64,000 bases of DNA, from positions 2,108,001 through 2,172,000 of the forward strand of contig NZ_CP013002.1 of NCBI RefSeq assembly GCF_001414055.1, read 5' to 3'. Every line of letters starts with the position of its first letter. Position 1 is the stretch's first letter. A model generated the notes under the pieces. The model was given only the letters and a program-made list of their open reading frames with translations. It made no database searches and was not told the origin of the DNA. This stretch comes from Caulobacter henricii. Lineage in GTDB: Bacteria > Pseudomonadota > Alphaproteobacteria > Caulobacterales > Caulobacteraceae. A program made the translations under genes and the position numbers. Of this stretch, positions 46,771-55,880 are shown one piece after another.

Positions 46771-47619
46771 ATGGCTACCCAACGCAGCACTCCGGACGAC
46801 GTTTCTGTCATCCCGCGCGATCTGCATTTTGACACCCAGGCCGCCAGCAAGGGCGCATGGCTCGGTGGCGATGTCGTCGGCACCGCCGTCTTCAACGCCC
46901 TGTCCCTGACCTTCCCAGATGGCGAGCGCCTTTTCATGGACGCCGTGCGCCACTATCGGCCCAAGCTTTCAGGCAAGCTGCTGGATGACGCCAAGGCCTT
47001 CATCACCCAGGAAGCCATTCACTCGCGCGAACATGTGGCGATGAACGGTGGCCTGGACCGCAGCCGCTATCCGGTCGCGGCGATCGAGGCCCAGGTGAAG
47101 GAGCGCACGGCCATGGTTCGCGGCCGGGGCCCGATGGCCATGCTCGGCGCGACGATCGCTCTGGAGCATTTCACCTCGATGATGGCCGACGCCTTCATGC
47201 GTGACGACGACCTGTTTGCGAATACCGACCCCGAGATGAAGCGCCTCTGGCAGTGGCATGCCCTCGAAGAGACCGAACACAAGGCCGTGGCCTTCGACGT
47301 CTTCCAGGAAGTCACCAGGCACTGGAAGCCACTGGACCGTTACAAGCTGCGTGTCAGGGTGATGGTTCTGATCAGCATCATGTTCACGCGCAACATCACG
47401 GTCTATGCCTCGGACCTGCTGGTCGCCGACGGCATGAAGCGCGGCGTCGCCCGCGCCAAGGTGTTGTGGTTCCTGTTCGGAACGCCGGGCCTGTTCCGCC
47501 GCTGCGGGCGGGAGTACCGGGCCTGGTATCGTCCGGGCTTTCATCCCTGGGACCACGACAATCGCGAGCGCCTGGCGGGCATGCGGGAGCAGTTCACCCC
47601 GGCCATGGCAGCGGAATAG
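46771..47619 (+). CDS. PF10118 (DUF2187-like metal-dependent hydrolase) protein
   Basis: 282 aa. Ferritin-like diiron motifs: FITQEAIHSREHVAMN, TIALEHFTSMMADAF and WHALEETEHKAVAFDVFQEV, with E/H ligands as in the alphaproteobacterial PF10118 family named metal-dependent hydrolase. The C-terminal part has hydrophobic segments (RVMVLISIMFTRNITVYASDLL) suggesting membrane association. Substrate unknown; a link to lipid or hydrocarbon oxidation is speculative. GAGGCAGGA lies upstream of the ATG. It is paired with the divergent TetR gene. Confidence 0.85.
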   Translation: MATQRSTPDDVSVIPRDLHFDTQAASKGAWLGGDVVGTAVFNALSLTFPDGERLFMDAVRHYRPKLSGKLLDDAKAFITQEAIHSREHVAMNGGLDRSRYPVAAIEAQVKERTAMVRGRGPMAMLGATIALEHFTSMMADAFMRDDDLFANTDPEMKRLWQWHALEETEHKAVAFDVFQEVTRHWKPLDRYKLRVRVMVLISIMFTRNITVYASDLLVADGMKRGVARAKVLWFLFGTPGLFRRCGREYRAWYRPGFHPWDHDNRERLAGMREQFTPAMAAE

Positions 47620-47630
47620 AGGCTACAAAA

Positions 47631-47748
47631 GGTTGTCATCCCGGACGAGCGCATAGCGCGAAGATCCGGGACCGACGCATGAACTCGGCGCTTGGAGCGG
47701 TCTCGGATCTGCACCCGGCGTTCGCCGGGCTTGTCCGGGATGACAACC
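47631..47748. repeat. REP-like nested palindromic element
   Basis: 118 bp bounded by perfect 16-bp inverted repeats GGTTGTCATCCCGGAC (47631-47646) and GTCCGGGATGACAACC (47733-47748). Inside is a second inverted repeat GATCCGGGACCG/CGGTCTCGGATC (47663-47674, 47698-47709; one G-U) and a small CCCGGC-GTTC-GCCGGG hairpin near 47715-47730. The TCATCCCGGA...GATCCGGGA motif is known from dispersed palindromes in alphaproteobacterial chromosomes. It sits between convergent genes and could act as a terminator or nuclease-stable hairpin. Confidence 0.8.
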
Positions 47749-47799
47749 GATTGTGGTCTCGCGGGGCAACCCTGCCGGCTTGAGTATCCTAGCGCCCGC

Positions 47800-48879
47800 C
47801 TACCGCTCGGTCGCCTTCAGGAACGCGGCCAGCCTGTCCTTCCAAAGCACCGCCCAGGTGTGGCTGCCGTGCCCCCTGGTTTTTTCACTGATCGGCAGCA
47901 GCACGAACGTCCCGTTCTTCAACCGTTTGGCCTGGGCCTCGGCGATGCCCAGCTCCGGCGGATTGATGAAGTCGTCGGCCGAGTTGATCCACAGCACCGG
48001 CGCGGTGATGCTCTCCAGCTTCGGCGACGGATCATAGGTGCGGGAAGCCCCGACGGCATAGATCAGGTCATTGGCGTCCAGCGGCGGCAGCCGGGCGGCG
48101 AAGTAGTCGTCCACGGCCTTGTCAGCGGCCTCGCGGGTCGGGCTGGCGATCTGGGCGGGCAGCGGCGAGAGGCCGGCCACCATCAGCAGGCCCAGCGCCG
48201 TGCGCAGGCCTTCTTTCGGTTGCTCGACATAGGTCCCACCCTTCCAGGCCGGATCCTTGGTGATCGCGTCGATGAGCAGCTTGCGCCACATGCGATTGCG
48301 ACCCGCGATCTCATTGGGCAGACAGGCAAAGGGGGCCATGGCGACAGCGAAGTCCGGGTATGTCTCCCCCCAGACGAAGCCGTGCATGCAGCCCATCGAT
48401 GTCCCGAGCAGAAGGCGCAGGCCATCCACCTTCAGGCCCTGGGTCAGCAGCAGGTGCTGTGCCGCGACCATGTCGTCATAGTCGTACTGCGGAAAGCGCG
48501 CCTGCAGGCCGTCGCTGGGCTTGGACGACTTGCCATGGCCGATGCCATCCGGAAGGATCACATAGTATTTGGCTGGGTCCAGCAGGCCGCCGGGGACCAA
48601 CAGCTCGTCGGCGAACTGGGGGCTCAGGAACTGCCTTCCCGTTCCGCCGGTGCCGTGCAGCAGCATCACCGCATTGGTCACTCGGCCACTGGCGTCGCGC
48701 CGGGGCTCTCCCAGTGTGGTGTAGTGCAGGCGAAGCTCCGGCAGCACTTCGCCAGTGCGGAACTTGAAGTCCCGGACAACGAAATCCCCCTCCTTCGGCG
48801 CGACGGCCGGTGCGGCTGCGGCCGGGGCTGCGAACGCGGCGAGAGCCGCGATAACGAGAGACAGACGGCGCATCAGCAT
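47800..48879 (-). CDS. Secreted alpha/beta hydrolase of the MetX-like family
   Basis: 359 aa. A signal peptide (to about APAAAAPA) precedes an alpha/beta-hydrolase close to homoserine O-acetyltransferases: LHYTTLGEPRRDASG, VMLLHGTGGTGRQF, nucleophile elbow LLLGTSMGCMHGFV, Asp in WINSADDFINPPE and His in GHGSHTW. Export argues against a methionine-synthesis role; secreted members of this family are likely esterases. Two bases separate it from the upstream dehydrogenase gene, so they form an operon. Confidence 0.85.
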   Translation of the reverse strand: MLMRRLSLVIAALAAFAAPAAAAPAVAPKEGDFVVRDFKFRTGEVLPELRLHYTTLGEPRRDASGRVTNAVMLLHGTGGTGRQFLSPQFADELLVPGGLLDPAKYYVILPDGIGHGKSSKPSDGLQARFPQYDYDDMVAAQHLLLTQGLKVDGLRLLLGTSMGCMHGFVWGETYPDFAVAMAPFACLPNEIAGRNRMWRKLLIDAITKDPAWKGGTYVEQPKEGLRTALGLLMVAGLSPLPAQIASPTREAADKAVDDYFAARLPPLDANDLIYAVGASRTYDPSPKLESITAPVLWINSADDFINPPELGIAEAQAKRLKNGTFVLLPISEKTRGHGSHTWAVLWKDRLAAFLKATER

Positions 48880-48881
48880 GA

Positions 48882-49736
48882 CTATGGCTCCAGTCTTGCC
48901 ACGAGACTGGATGTATCCCAGCGGTTGCCACCCATGGCCTGGATCTCGGCATAGAACTGGTCGATCATGGCGGTGCCCTCAAGCTTGGCACCATTGCGGT
49001 GCGCTTCGGCCAGGGCAATCCCCAGATCCTTGCGCATCCAGTCGACGGCAAAGCCAAAGTCGAACCTGCCCTCGGCCATGGTCGCCCAGCGGTTTTCCAT
49101 CTGCCAGGACTGGGCAGCCCCCTTGGAGATGGCTGCGAGGACGTCGTCGGTCGGCAGCCCCGCGCGCTTGGCGAAATGCAGGGCTTCGGCCACACCCTGG
49201 ACCAAGCCGGCGATAGCGATCTGGTTGCACATCTTGGTCAACTGCCCGGAGCCCACCTCGCCCATGCGCCGGCAGGCCTTGGCATAGGCTGCGATAACCG
49301 GTTCGATGCGAGCGTACGCATCGGCGTCACCGCCGGCCATGATGGTCAGCTGCCCATTCACTGCACCCGCCTGTCCTCCCGACACCGGCGCATCAATGAA
49401 GAAACAGCCCGATTGCCTGGCCAGTTCCGCCATGTCGCGCGCGACCGTTGCGGATGTCGTGGTGTGGTCGACGATCACTGAGCCCTTCTGCAGGCCGGGC
49501 AGAGCTCGCGCCATGACGCCACGCACATCATCATCGTTGCCGACGCAGAGCACGACCAGTTCACAGCCTTCGACAGCGTCCTCGACCGTTTCGAAGGCCG
49601 CGCCGCCATGTTCGGCCGCCCAGCGATTCGCCTTGTCAGGACTGCGATTGAAGACGCTGACCTCGTGCCCGGCAGCCTTGAGATGACCCGCCATGGGGTA
49701 GCCCATCACGCCAAGGCCGATAAACGCCGTTTTCAT
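48882..49736 (-). CDS. NAD(P)-dependent beta-hydroxyacid dehydrogenase family protein
   Basis: 284 aa from ATG 49736. NAD loop TAFIGLGVMGYPMAGHL, FNRSPDKANRW (a Ser/Arg after the second strand favours NADP), SVIVDHTTTSATVA, FFIDAPVSGGQAGAVNG, catalytic Lys in GQLTKMCNQIAIAG. This is the GLYR1/tartronate-semialdehyde-reductase-like branch rather than valine HIBADH. Next to a secreted hydrolase; pathway not evident. Confidence 0.9.
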   Translation of the reverse strand: MKTAFIGLGVMGYPMAGHLKAAGHEVSVFNRSPDKANRWAAEHGGAAFETVEDAVEGCELVVLCVGNDDDVRGVMARALPGLQKGSVIVDHTTTSATVARDMAELARQSGCFFIDAPVSGGQAGAVNGQLTIMAGGDADAYARIEPVIAAYAKACRRMGEVGSGQLTKMCNQIAIAGLVQGVAEALHFAKRAGLPTDDVLAAISKGAAQSWQMENRWATMAEGRFDFGFAVDWMRKDLGIALAEAHRNGAKLEGTAMIDQFYAEIQAMGGNRWDTSSLVARLEP

Positions 49737-49850
49737 ACCAAGCACTCCCCGAAGACCCTGCGATTTCACCTGCTCACGCCCGCTTCGCAACCCCATCTTA
49801 ACGTCCGCAGGGCAACTTCCGTGGAACAGGGTTAAGCAGGCTTAAGCACG

Positions 49851-50750
49851 ATGGCCGTCAGCGGCGAAGCGCCTATTGTCATCAAGAAGGTCAAGAAGGT
49901 GGTCGGCGGCGGCCACCATGGCGGCGCATGGAAAGTCGCCTACGCCGACTTCGTGACCGCCATGATGGCCTTCTTCCTGCTGATGTGGCTGCTCAACTCC
50001 ACCAGCCCGGAGCAGAAGCAAGGCATCGCCGACTACTTTGCCCCGGCCAGCATCTCGTCCACGACCAGCGGATCGGGCGGCATTCTTGGTGGCACATCGC
50101 TCGGCGATGACGGGGCCAAGGCCGATGGCAAGATGTCGGTCGTCGAGCAAATGGCACCGGAAGCCCCTGACCACACCAACAAGGATGGGCAGAGCTCAAC
50201 GACCGCCAGCCTCGACTCCGCCAGCGAGGAAGCGCTCCGCGATGCCCTGGCCAAGAAGGAACAGGACAGTTTCGCCTCGGCGGCACAGTCCCTGCGTCAA
50301 TCCCTGCAGGAAATGCCGGAACTGGCCGAACTGTCCAAACAGATCATGATCGACCAGACCCCTGAAGGCCTACGCATTCAGCTGATCGACCAGGAAGGCC
50401 GCTCGATGTTCAAGGAGAACTCGAAGGAGCCCAATGACCGCGCCAAGATCCTGCTGCGCGCCGTCGCCAAGATCATCACCCAGCTGCCCAACCGGGTTAC
50501 GGTCTCGGGCCACACGAGTGCCAATGCGCTGGGGAGAAAGAGCGACAGCGACTGGTCGCTCTCGGCCACCCGCGCCGACGCCGCTCGCTTGGTGCTCCGC
50601 AATGCCGGGGTCAATGACGACCGGATCTATCAGGTCTCCGGCAAGGCCAATTCCGAGCCGCTCTATGCGGACGACCCCACCCTGGCCGGCAACAGGCGGA
50701 TCTCGATCGTCCTGCTCCGTGAAAAGCCGGTTCTGCCCGATGGGTTGTGA
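49851..50750 (+). CDS. motB: Flagellar motor stator protein MotB
   Basis: 299 aa. The single membrane helix KVAYADFVTAMMAFFLLMWLLNS carries the proton-conducting Asp33. A plug/linker region follows, then an OmpA-like peptidoglycan-binding domain: VTVSGHTSANALGRKSDSDWSLSATRADAARLVL and GNRRISIVLL. It is not linked to motA here. A TTAA-N6-TTAA sequence lies just upstream, near but not matching the Caulobacter CtrA spacing of seven. Confidence 0.95.
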   Translation: MAVSGEAPIVIKKVKKVVGGGHHGGAWKVAYADFVTAMMAFFLLMWLLNSTSPEQKQGIADYFAPASISSTTSGSGGILGGTSLGDDGAKADGKMSVVEQMAPEAPDHTNKDGQSSTTASLDSASEEALRDALAKKEQDSFASAAQSLRQSLQEMPELAELSKQIMIDQTPEGLRIQLIDQEGRSMFKENSKEPNDRAKILLRAVAKIITQLPNRVTVSGHTSANALGRKSDSDWSLSATRADAARLVLRNAGVNDDRIYQVSGKANSEPLYADDPTLAGNRRISIVLLREKPVLPDGL

Positions 50751-50851
50751 CCGTATGCCGCTCACGAGGCTCGCGACGCTTGCACAAGCGCTCGCGGCGC
50801 CCCCTAATCATCTGACGGCTAAGAGCCGCTGAAAAGGGGACGGACGCTTCC

Positions 50852-51694
50852 GTGACGCAGCATTTTCCGACGCGACAGCTTCGGTTCTTCCTCACGGCTC
50901 CGACCCCCTGCCCCTATCTGCCGGGCCGGGAAGAACGCAAGGTGTTTGCGCACCTCCCTCTCTCGGATGGACCCACCGTCAATGACAGTCTGACCCAGGT
51001 CGGCTTTCGTCGGTCGCAGAACATCGCCTACCGGCCCGCCTGCGAAACCTGCCGCGCCTGTCAATCCGCTCGTGCACCGGCTGGGGACTACGTCTTCTCC
51101 CGGTCAGAGCGGCGGGTACTCGCCCGCAATGGCGATCTGGAACGCCACCTGGTCGAGTCTGAAGCGACCCTGGAACAGTTCGAGCTGCTCCGGCGGTACC
51201 TCCTGACCCGACATGCCGCCGGCGGCATGGCTGAAATGACCTGGCCCGACTATGTGGCCATGGTCGAGGACACGGCGGTCCGAACCCATCTGATCGAGTA
51301 TCGTCGCAAGTCACAAGACCGCGGACCCGGCGACCTGATCGCATGCGTCTTGGTCGACGTGCTCGCGGACGGCCTATCGCTGGTCTACAGCTTCTACGAT
51401 CCGGACCTCATAAAACGAAGCCTGGGATCGTTCATCATTCTGGATCATCTGGTCCAGGCTCAGCAGTCGGCCTTGCCCTATGTCTATCTGGGCTACTGGG
51501 TCCCGGGCAGCGAGAAGATGGCCTACAAGGCCCGCTTCTCGCCTCTTGAGATCCTCAAGCCCGGTGGCTGGGCCCTGATGTCCGCCCGCGAACGCGGTGC
51601 CCGCTCGCCGCGCTCCATGACTCTGTTGCGCGACGCCGGTGATGACGAGCTGAACATGAGCGATGCCCAGCCCGCCATCCTGCAGGAAATCTAG
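50852..51694 (+). CDS. bpt: Aspartate/glutamate leucyltransferase (Bpt, N-end rule)
   Basis: 280 aa, GTG start. Arginyl/leucyl-tRNA-protein transferase fold: N-terminal CPYLPGREERKVFAHL, zinc-like CETCRACQSAR pair and SRSERRVLARNGDLE, then LVYSFYDPD and SLGSFIILDHLVQAQQSALPYVYLGYWV. Bpt attaches Leu to N-terminal Asp/Glu, marking proteins for ClpAP via ClpS. It follows motB on the same strand with about 100 bp gap and is convergent with the SDR gene. Confidence 0.95.
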   Translation: MTQHFPTRQLRFFLTAPTPCPYLPGREERKVFAHLPLSDGPTVNDSLTQVGFRRSQNIAYRPACETCRACQSARAPAGDYVFSRSERRVLARNGDLERHLVESEATLEQFELLRRYLLTRHAAGGMAEMTWPDYVAMVEDTAVRTHLIEYRRKSQDRGPGDLIACVLVDVLADGLSLVYSFYDPDLIKRSLGSFIILDHLVQAQQSALPYVYLGYWVPGSEKMAYKARFSPLEILKPGGWALMSARERGARSPRSMTLLRDAGDDELNMSDAQPAILQEI

Positions 51695-51706
51695 AGCGCT
51701 CAATCA

Positions 51707-52474
51707 CTAGCGGGCAAAGCTGACTCCGCCATCAACCGTAACAGCGCCGCCCATCACATAGTCCCCCGCGCGCGAGGCCAGATAGATGGCTGCGCCGGCC
51801 ATGTCTTCTTCTGAGCCGATACGGCCAGCGGGAATGGCCTTGGCCACCGCGTCGGCATGGTCGCGAGCGACCTTGTTCATGTCCGAGGCGAAGGCACCAG
51901 GCGCGATGGCCGACACCGCAATATTGTCGGCAGCCAGGCGCAGGGCCATGCGCTTGGTCATGTGCAACAGACCCGCCTTGGACGCCCCGTAGGGATAGGT
52001 CTCGTCCCGGGTCACTGACTGGCCGTCGATGGAGCAGATATTGATCACCTTGGCCACCCGGTCCTGGGCGGCAGCGCGTAGCGGAGCGATCAGAGCCTGG
52101 GTCAGGAAGAACGGGGTCTTCATGTTCAGGTCGACCGTCTTGTCCCAGCCGCTTTCCGGAAACTCGTCGAAGGCCGCGCCCCAGGCCGCACCGGCGTTAT
52201 TGACCAGAATGTCGAGCTTGTCCTCGCGTTCCCTGATCCGCGACGCCAGGCCTTCAATGCCTTCCATGGTCGAGATATCGCCCGGCAGCGAGACGCATTC
52301 GCCGTATTGGCTCAGGTCTTCAGCGGCGGCGTCGCAGGCAGCGGCCTTGCGGGCAGTGATATAGACCCGCTTGGCACCATAGGTCAGGAAGCCCTTGGCG
52401 ATCATCGCGCCGATACCGCGCGAGCCGCCGGTCACGACCGCAACGCGGCCTTCGAGCGAGAAAAGGTTTTGCAT
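51707..52474 (-). CDS. Short-chain dehydrogenase/reductase
   Basis: 255 aa, classical SDR: VVTGGSRGIGAMIA cofactor loop, LDILVNNAGAAWG, catalytic Tyr/Lys in YPYGASKAGLLHM, preceded by Ser in NICSIDGQS. The C-terminal GGAVTVDGGVSFAR is standard. AAGGA lies upstream. It is the last of a three-gene minus-strand run (quinone oxidoreductase, nitronate monooxygenase, SDR) that looks like a small catabolic or detoxification operon. Confidence 0.92.
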   Translation of the reverse strand: MQNLFSLEGRVAVVTGGSRGIGAMIAKGFLTYGAKRVYITARKAAACDAAAEDLSQYGECVSLPGDISTMEGIEGLASRIREREDKLDILVNNAGAAWGAAFDEFPESGWDKTVDLNMKTPFFLTQALIAPLRAAAQDRVAKVINICSIDGQSVTRDETYPYGASKAGLLHMTKRMALRLAADNIAVSAIAPGAFASDMNKVARDHADAVAKAIPAGRIGSEEDMAGAAIYLASRAGDYVMGGAVTVDGGVSFAR

Positions 52475-52485
52475 GGTCAGGTCCT

Positions 52486-53433
52486 TCAGAAGCCGCGCTT
52501 AGCGGCCAGCGCGCCGAGACGCCCGGTGATGTCGTGAAACTGGCTCACGGTTTCGTCGATGATCTGCTTGGCCGTCTTGACCTCATCGATCAGGCCGACG
52601 GTTTGGCCCGCCAAGGCGGGGGCCGCTTCCATGTCGCCGCCAAAATAGACCCCCAGGATGCCCTTCAAGGCGTCCGGTGGCATCAGGCCTTCGTCATGGA
52701 TGGTCTTGGTGCGCTCAGATTTCAGGGCGCGAATGCACGGACTGGACTTCTTGTTGAGGATCCAGGTGCCGGTCTCCTTGCTGCCCGTGATGGCGGCCTT
52801 GTAGTTCTCGTGCACCGGGCTTTCGGCGGAGCTTACGAACCGGGTGCCCATCTGAATCGCTTCGGCCCCCAGGGCGAAGGCGGCCGCCATGCCGCGGCCA
52901 TCGCAGATTCCGCCGGCCGCGATCAGGGGAACATCAACACGGGCCCGAATGGCCTGCAGCAACACCAGGGTCGAGACTTCTTCGGGGTTCTTGAAGCCAC
53001 CGCCCTCAGCGCCTTCGACCACCAGGCCGTCGATGCCCGCTTCGGCGCATTTGACTGCCGCGTCCACCGTCGGCACGGCGTGATAGACGACGATGCCGGC
53101 GTCCTTCAGCGGGCCGATGAACTTGGCCGGGCTGCCCGCCGAGGTAGTGACGAACTTGACCCCGCTCTCGCAGACGAACTTCAGCATCGAGTCGTCGCGC
53201 AGGAACATGATGGGCAGATTCACGCCGAACGGCAGGCCCGCCTCGGCCATCTTGCGGATCTCGGCCTTGCAGGTTTCGGTCTCGCCGGACGAGGTCTCGA
53301 TGATCCCCAGCCCGCCGGCCCGCGACACCGCCGAAGCCAGGGGATAGCGGGCGATCCAGCCCATCGGAGCCTGAACGATGGGATATCTTGCACCCGTATG
53401 GGCCAGAACGCGGTTCATTGTCGTCTCGCTCAT
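52486..53433 (-). CDS. Nitronate monooxygenase family protein
   Basis: 315 aa, FMN-binding TIM barrel of the nitronate monooxygenase/2-nitropropane dioxygenase group: YPIVQAPMGWIARYPLASAVSRAGGLGII, VNLPIMFL, GIDGLVVEGAEGGGF, IAAGGICDGRGMAAAFALGAEAIQMGTRF. Many members act on other enones or nitro compounds, so substrate is open. ATG overlaps the preceding stop by four bases. Confidence 0.92.
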   Translation of the reverse strand: MSETTMNRVLAHTGARYPIVQAPMGWIARYPLASAVSRAGGLGIIETSSGETETCKAEIRKMAEAGLPFGVNLPIMFLRDDSMLKFVCESGVKFVTTSAGSPAKFIGPLKDAGIVVYHAVPTVDAAVKCAEAGIDGLVVEGAEGGGFKNPEEVSTLVLLQAIRARVDVPLIAAGGICDGRGMAAAFALGAEAIQMGTRFVSSAESPVHENYKAAITGSKETGTWILNKKSSPCIRALKSERTKTIHDEGLMPPDALKGILGVYFGGDMEAAPALAGQTVGLIDEVKTAKQIIDETVSQFHDITGRLGALAAKRGF

Positions 53434-54392
53434 GGGATCAGCAGCACCCGGCCCACGGCCTGGCGGCTCTCGATATAGGCGTGGGCGGCGGCGGCTTCCG
53501 AAAGCGGGAAGGTCTTGTCGATGATCACCTGCAGTTCACCGCGCGAGGCTTCATCGATCAGGGTCTGGATCATGTCGTGGACGCGGTCGGTCATGATCTC
53601 GGCGCCCAGGAAAACGCCCGAAAGCCGCCGGTTGCCACCCATCAAAGATGAGACATCCACCATCATGGGCTCGCGCCCGGCATTGCCGACCAGCGAAACC
53701 CGGCCGCGATAGCCCAGCGATCCCAGGCTGGCTTGCAGGGTCGCTCCGCCCACCGGATCAACCACCAGGTCGACGCCTTTGCCGCCCGTGAGCTTCATCA
53801 CCTGCTCGACCGTGTCGTCGCGGCTGTAATTGATCCCATTGTCGAGGCCAAAGGCCTTCAGGCGCTCGAGCCGCGCGTCGCTGGAGGCAGTGGCCAGCAC
53901 TGTCGCCCCGGCCCGCTTGGCCAGCTGGATGGCGGCAATGCCAAGGGCGCTCGCCCCGGCCTGGATCATCACGGTCTCGCCGGCCTTCAACTGGCCGTGA
54001 CCAAACAGGCACTCATGGGCCGTGCCGAACGGCACCGGAATGGCCGAGGCCTTGAGAATGTCGAAGCCATCCGGGATCGGCCAAGCGTTACGGGCCGGAA
54101 CCGAGCGCAGTTCGGCGTGCGAGCCAAAGGCGTTCACGGTCACGACTTTCTGGCCGACCTTCAGGTGAGTGACGCCAGCGCCGACCTCGACGATCTCGCC
54201 GGCCGCCTGGTAGCCCACGATATGCGGGCTACCCGCCATCTGACCGCCGCCACGATTGAGGGTGTCGCCCCCTTCGATGCTGACGGCTTCAACCCGGATC
54301 ACCACGCCAGAAGCATGGCAGGCCGGATCGGCGACATCCTCATAGCGCAGTACGTCCGGCGAACCGGTTTCGTAATAGACGGCAGCCTTCAT
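53430..54392 (-). CDS. Zinc-binding-dehydrogenase family quinone oxidoreductase
   Basis: 320 aa from ATG 54392, with GGGGAG eight bases upstream (an upstream in-frame GTG is possible). Medium-chain reductase of the NADPH:quinone type without catalytic zinc ligands: VLRYEDVADPA, HIVGYQAAGEIVEVGAGV, VMIQAGASALGIAAIQLAKRAGATVLATASS. First gene of the operon with the nitronate monooxygenase and SDR, which share an oxidoreductase theme. Confidence 0.92.
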   Translation of the reverse strand: MKAAVYYETGSPDVLRYEDVADPACHASGVVIRVEAVSIEGGDTLNRGGGQMAGSPHIVGYQAAGEIVEVGAGVTHLKVGQKVVTVNAFGSHAELRSVPARNAWPIPDGFDILKASAIPVPFGTAHECLFGHGQLKAGETVMIQAGASALGIAAIQLAKRAGATVLATASSDARLERLKAFGLDNGINYSRDDTVEQVMKLTGGKGVDLVVDPVGGATLQASLGSLGYRGRVSLVGNAGREPMMVDVSSLMGGNRRLSGVFLGAEIMTDRVHDMIQTLIDEASRGELQVIIDKTFPLSEAAAAHAYIESRQAVGRVLLIP

Positions 54393-54433
54393 GGCGCTCA
54401 CTCCCCAACCATCTTTTTATTGTTTTAATTCAG

Positions 54434-55757
54434 TTATTTTGACGGCTTGACCAAAGCCGAATAGACAAGCTGCTGGCTGATATCATCGAGATTGCGCAGG
54501 GCCGGGTTACCGTCCTTGTTGAGGATATGGATCATGCCGAGGAAGAAGAGGTCATTCTTCGGGTCGATCCAGAACCAGGTGCCGGCCGCGCCTCCCCAGC
54601 TGATCGTCCCCTCGCCTGCCGGTGTGCCGGCCTTGGCAGGATCGGTAATGACCATGAAATCCAGACCAAACCCCTGGCCACGACCGTTTGTGAACGAGCC
54701 CTCCTTGCCCGTCATGATGTCGTCGTTCAGATGGTTCGAACCCATCAGCTTGATGGTGCTGGGCGACAGAATGCGCGCACCGTCCAGCTCACCGCCGTTC
54801 AGGATCATCTGCGAGAAGCGCGCATAGTCAGCACTGGTCGAAACCAAGCCCCCCGCCTCCCGAAGCCACAACGGGCGGCTTGCTGATGTCCAGGACCATG
54901 AACCCTTCAGCCGGGACCAGCTTCTGAGCCTTGGGAGCCCAGACATAGAGCGAGGCCATTCGATCGGCCTTCTCGGCCGGCAGATAGAATCCGGTATCGA
55001 CCATCTTCAGGGGTTCGAAGATGCGCGTCCGCATGAAGTCGGCCAGGGTCAGGCCCGACAGCTTTTCGACCAGATAGCCCTGGATATCGACCGAAGCACT
55101 GTACTTCCACTGCGCGCCGGGTTGGCCGATGAGCGGCAGGGCCGCGATCTTCTCGATGAACTCCTGGCCTGTCTTGCTGCCCAGAACGCCCGTCGAGACA
55201 TAGGCCTTGTCGACAGGGTTATCGGGGACAAGCCCGTAGGCGAACCCGCCGGCGTGACTCATGATTTCGCGCATCGTCGGAGGGCGATTGGCCGCTTCGG
55301 TGATGAAGGTCCCGTCCGGATTCTGCCCCTTGTAGACACGCAGATTGGCGAATTCGGGGATGTATTTGCTGACCGGGTCGTCGAGGCGCCACTTGCCCTC
55401 TTCGTACAGCATCATCATGGCCACGCCGGTCACCGGCTTGGTCTGGGAATAGATCCGGAAGATCGTGTCCTGGGTCATGGGCGGGCCTTCGAAGCCCTTC
55501 TTGCCATGGACTTGGAAGGCAACGACCTTGCCGTGTCGAACCACCATGGTCGTGACGCCGGGCAGATGGCCCTGATCCACGAGCGCCTGCATGCTGGCGT
55601 CGAGACGCTTCAGCCGCTCACTGGAAAAGCCGACACTTTCTGGCGATGCGCTGCCAAGGGTGACAGCCGGGCCACTCTTTGGAGCTGCCTGCAGCGGCGC
55701 GGCGAGCGCCAGAAAACCGACCGCAACAGCAGTCCCGAACAGCCGACCCAAAGTCAT
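54434..55757 (-). pseudogene. Serine hydrolase (beta-lactamase class C family), frameshifted
   Basis: Two overlapping frames give one serine hydrolase. The upstream frame (from ATG 55757; signal peptide GRLFGTAVAVGFLALAAP; SxxK as SQTK) breaks after VVASGGGGL and ends in GFDQC. The downstream frame resumes exactly there with VSTSADYARFSQMILNGGELDG and keeps the C-terminal GGAAGTWFWID. The break is at a run of six G (54849-54854 on the minus strand); the intact paralogue at 57716-59053 has the same GGGGL-VSTA join. One G removed would restore the frame. It may be a real mutation or a sequencing error. Confidence 0.85.
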
Positions 55758-55880
55758 CCTGCGCATTCCTCGAACACTTGTTTGAAGCGACCTTAAGGTG
55801 AATTGCTGCGGTTGCGCAGCCAGTTTTTCTAGGTCTGCAAAGCCTGCTCGCCGACAAGGTCGGGGAGCAGGCCAATGCCG

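Noticed and set aside
49832..49845. CtrA-like TTAA-N6-TTAA upstream of motB
   Set aside because: The spacing is six, not the seven of the CtrA consensus, so I do not call it.
54393..54440. AT-rich pocket between the quinone oxidoreductase and the frameshifted hydrolase
   Set aside because: Short; most likely the promoter of the quinone oxidoreductase operon, with no mobile-element ends.
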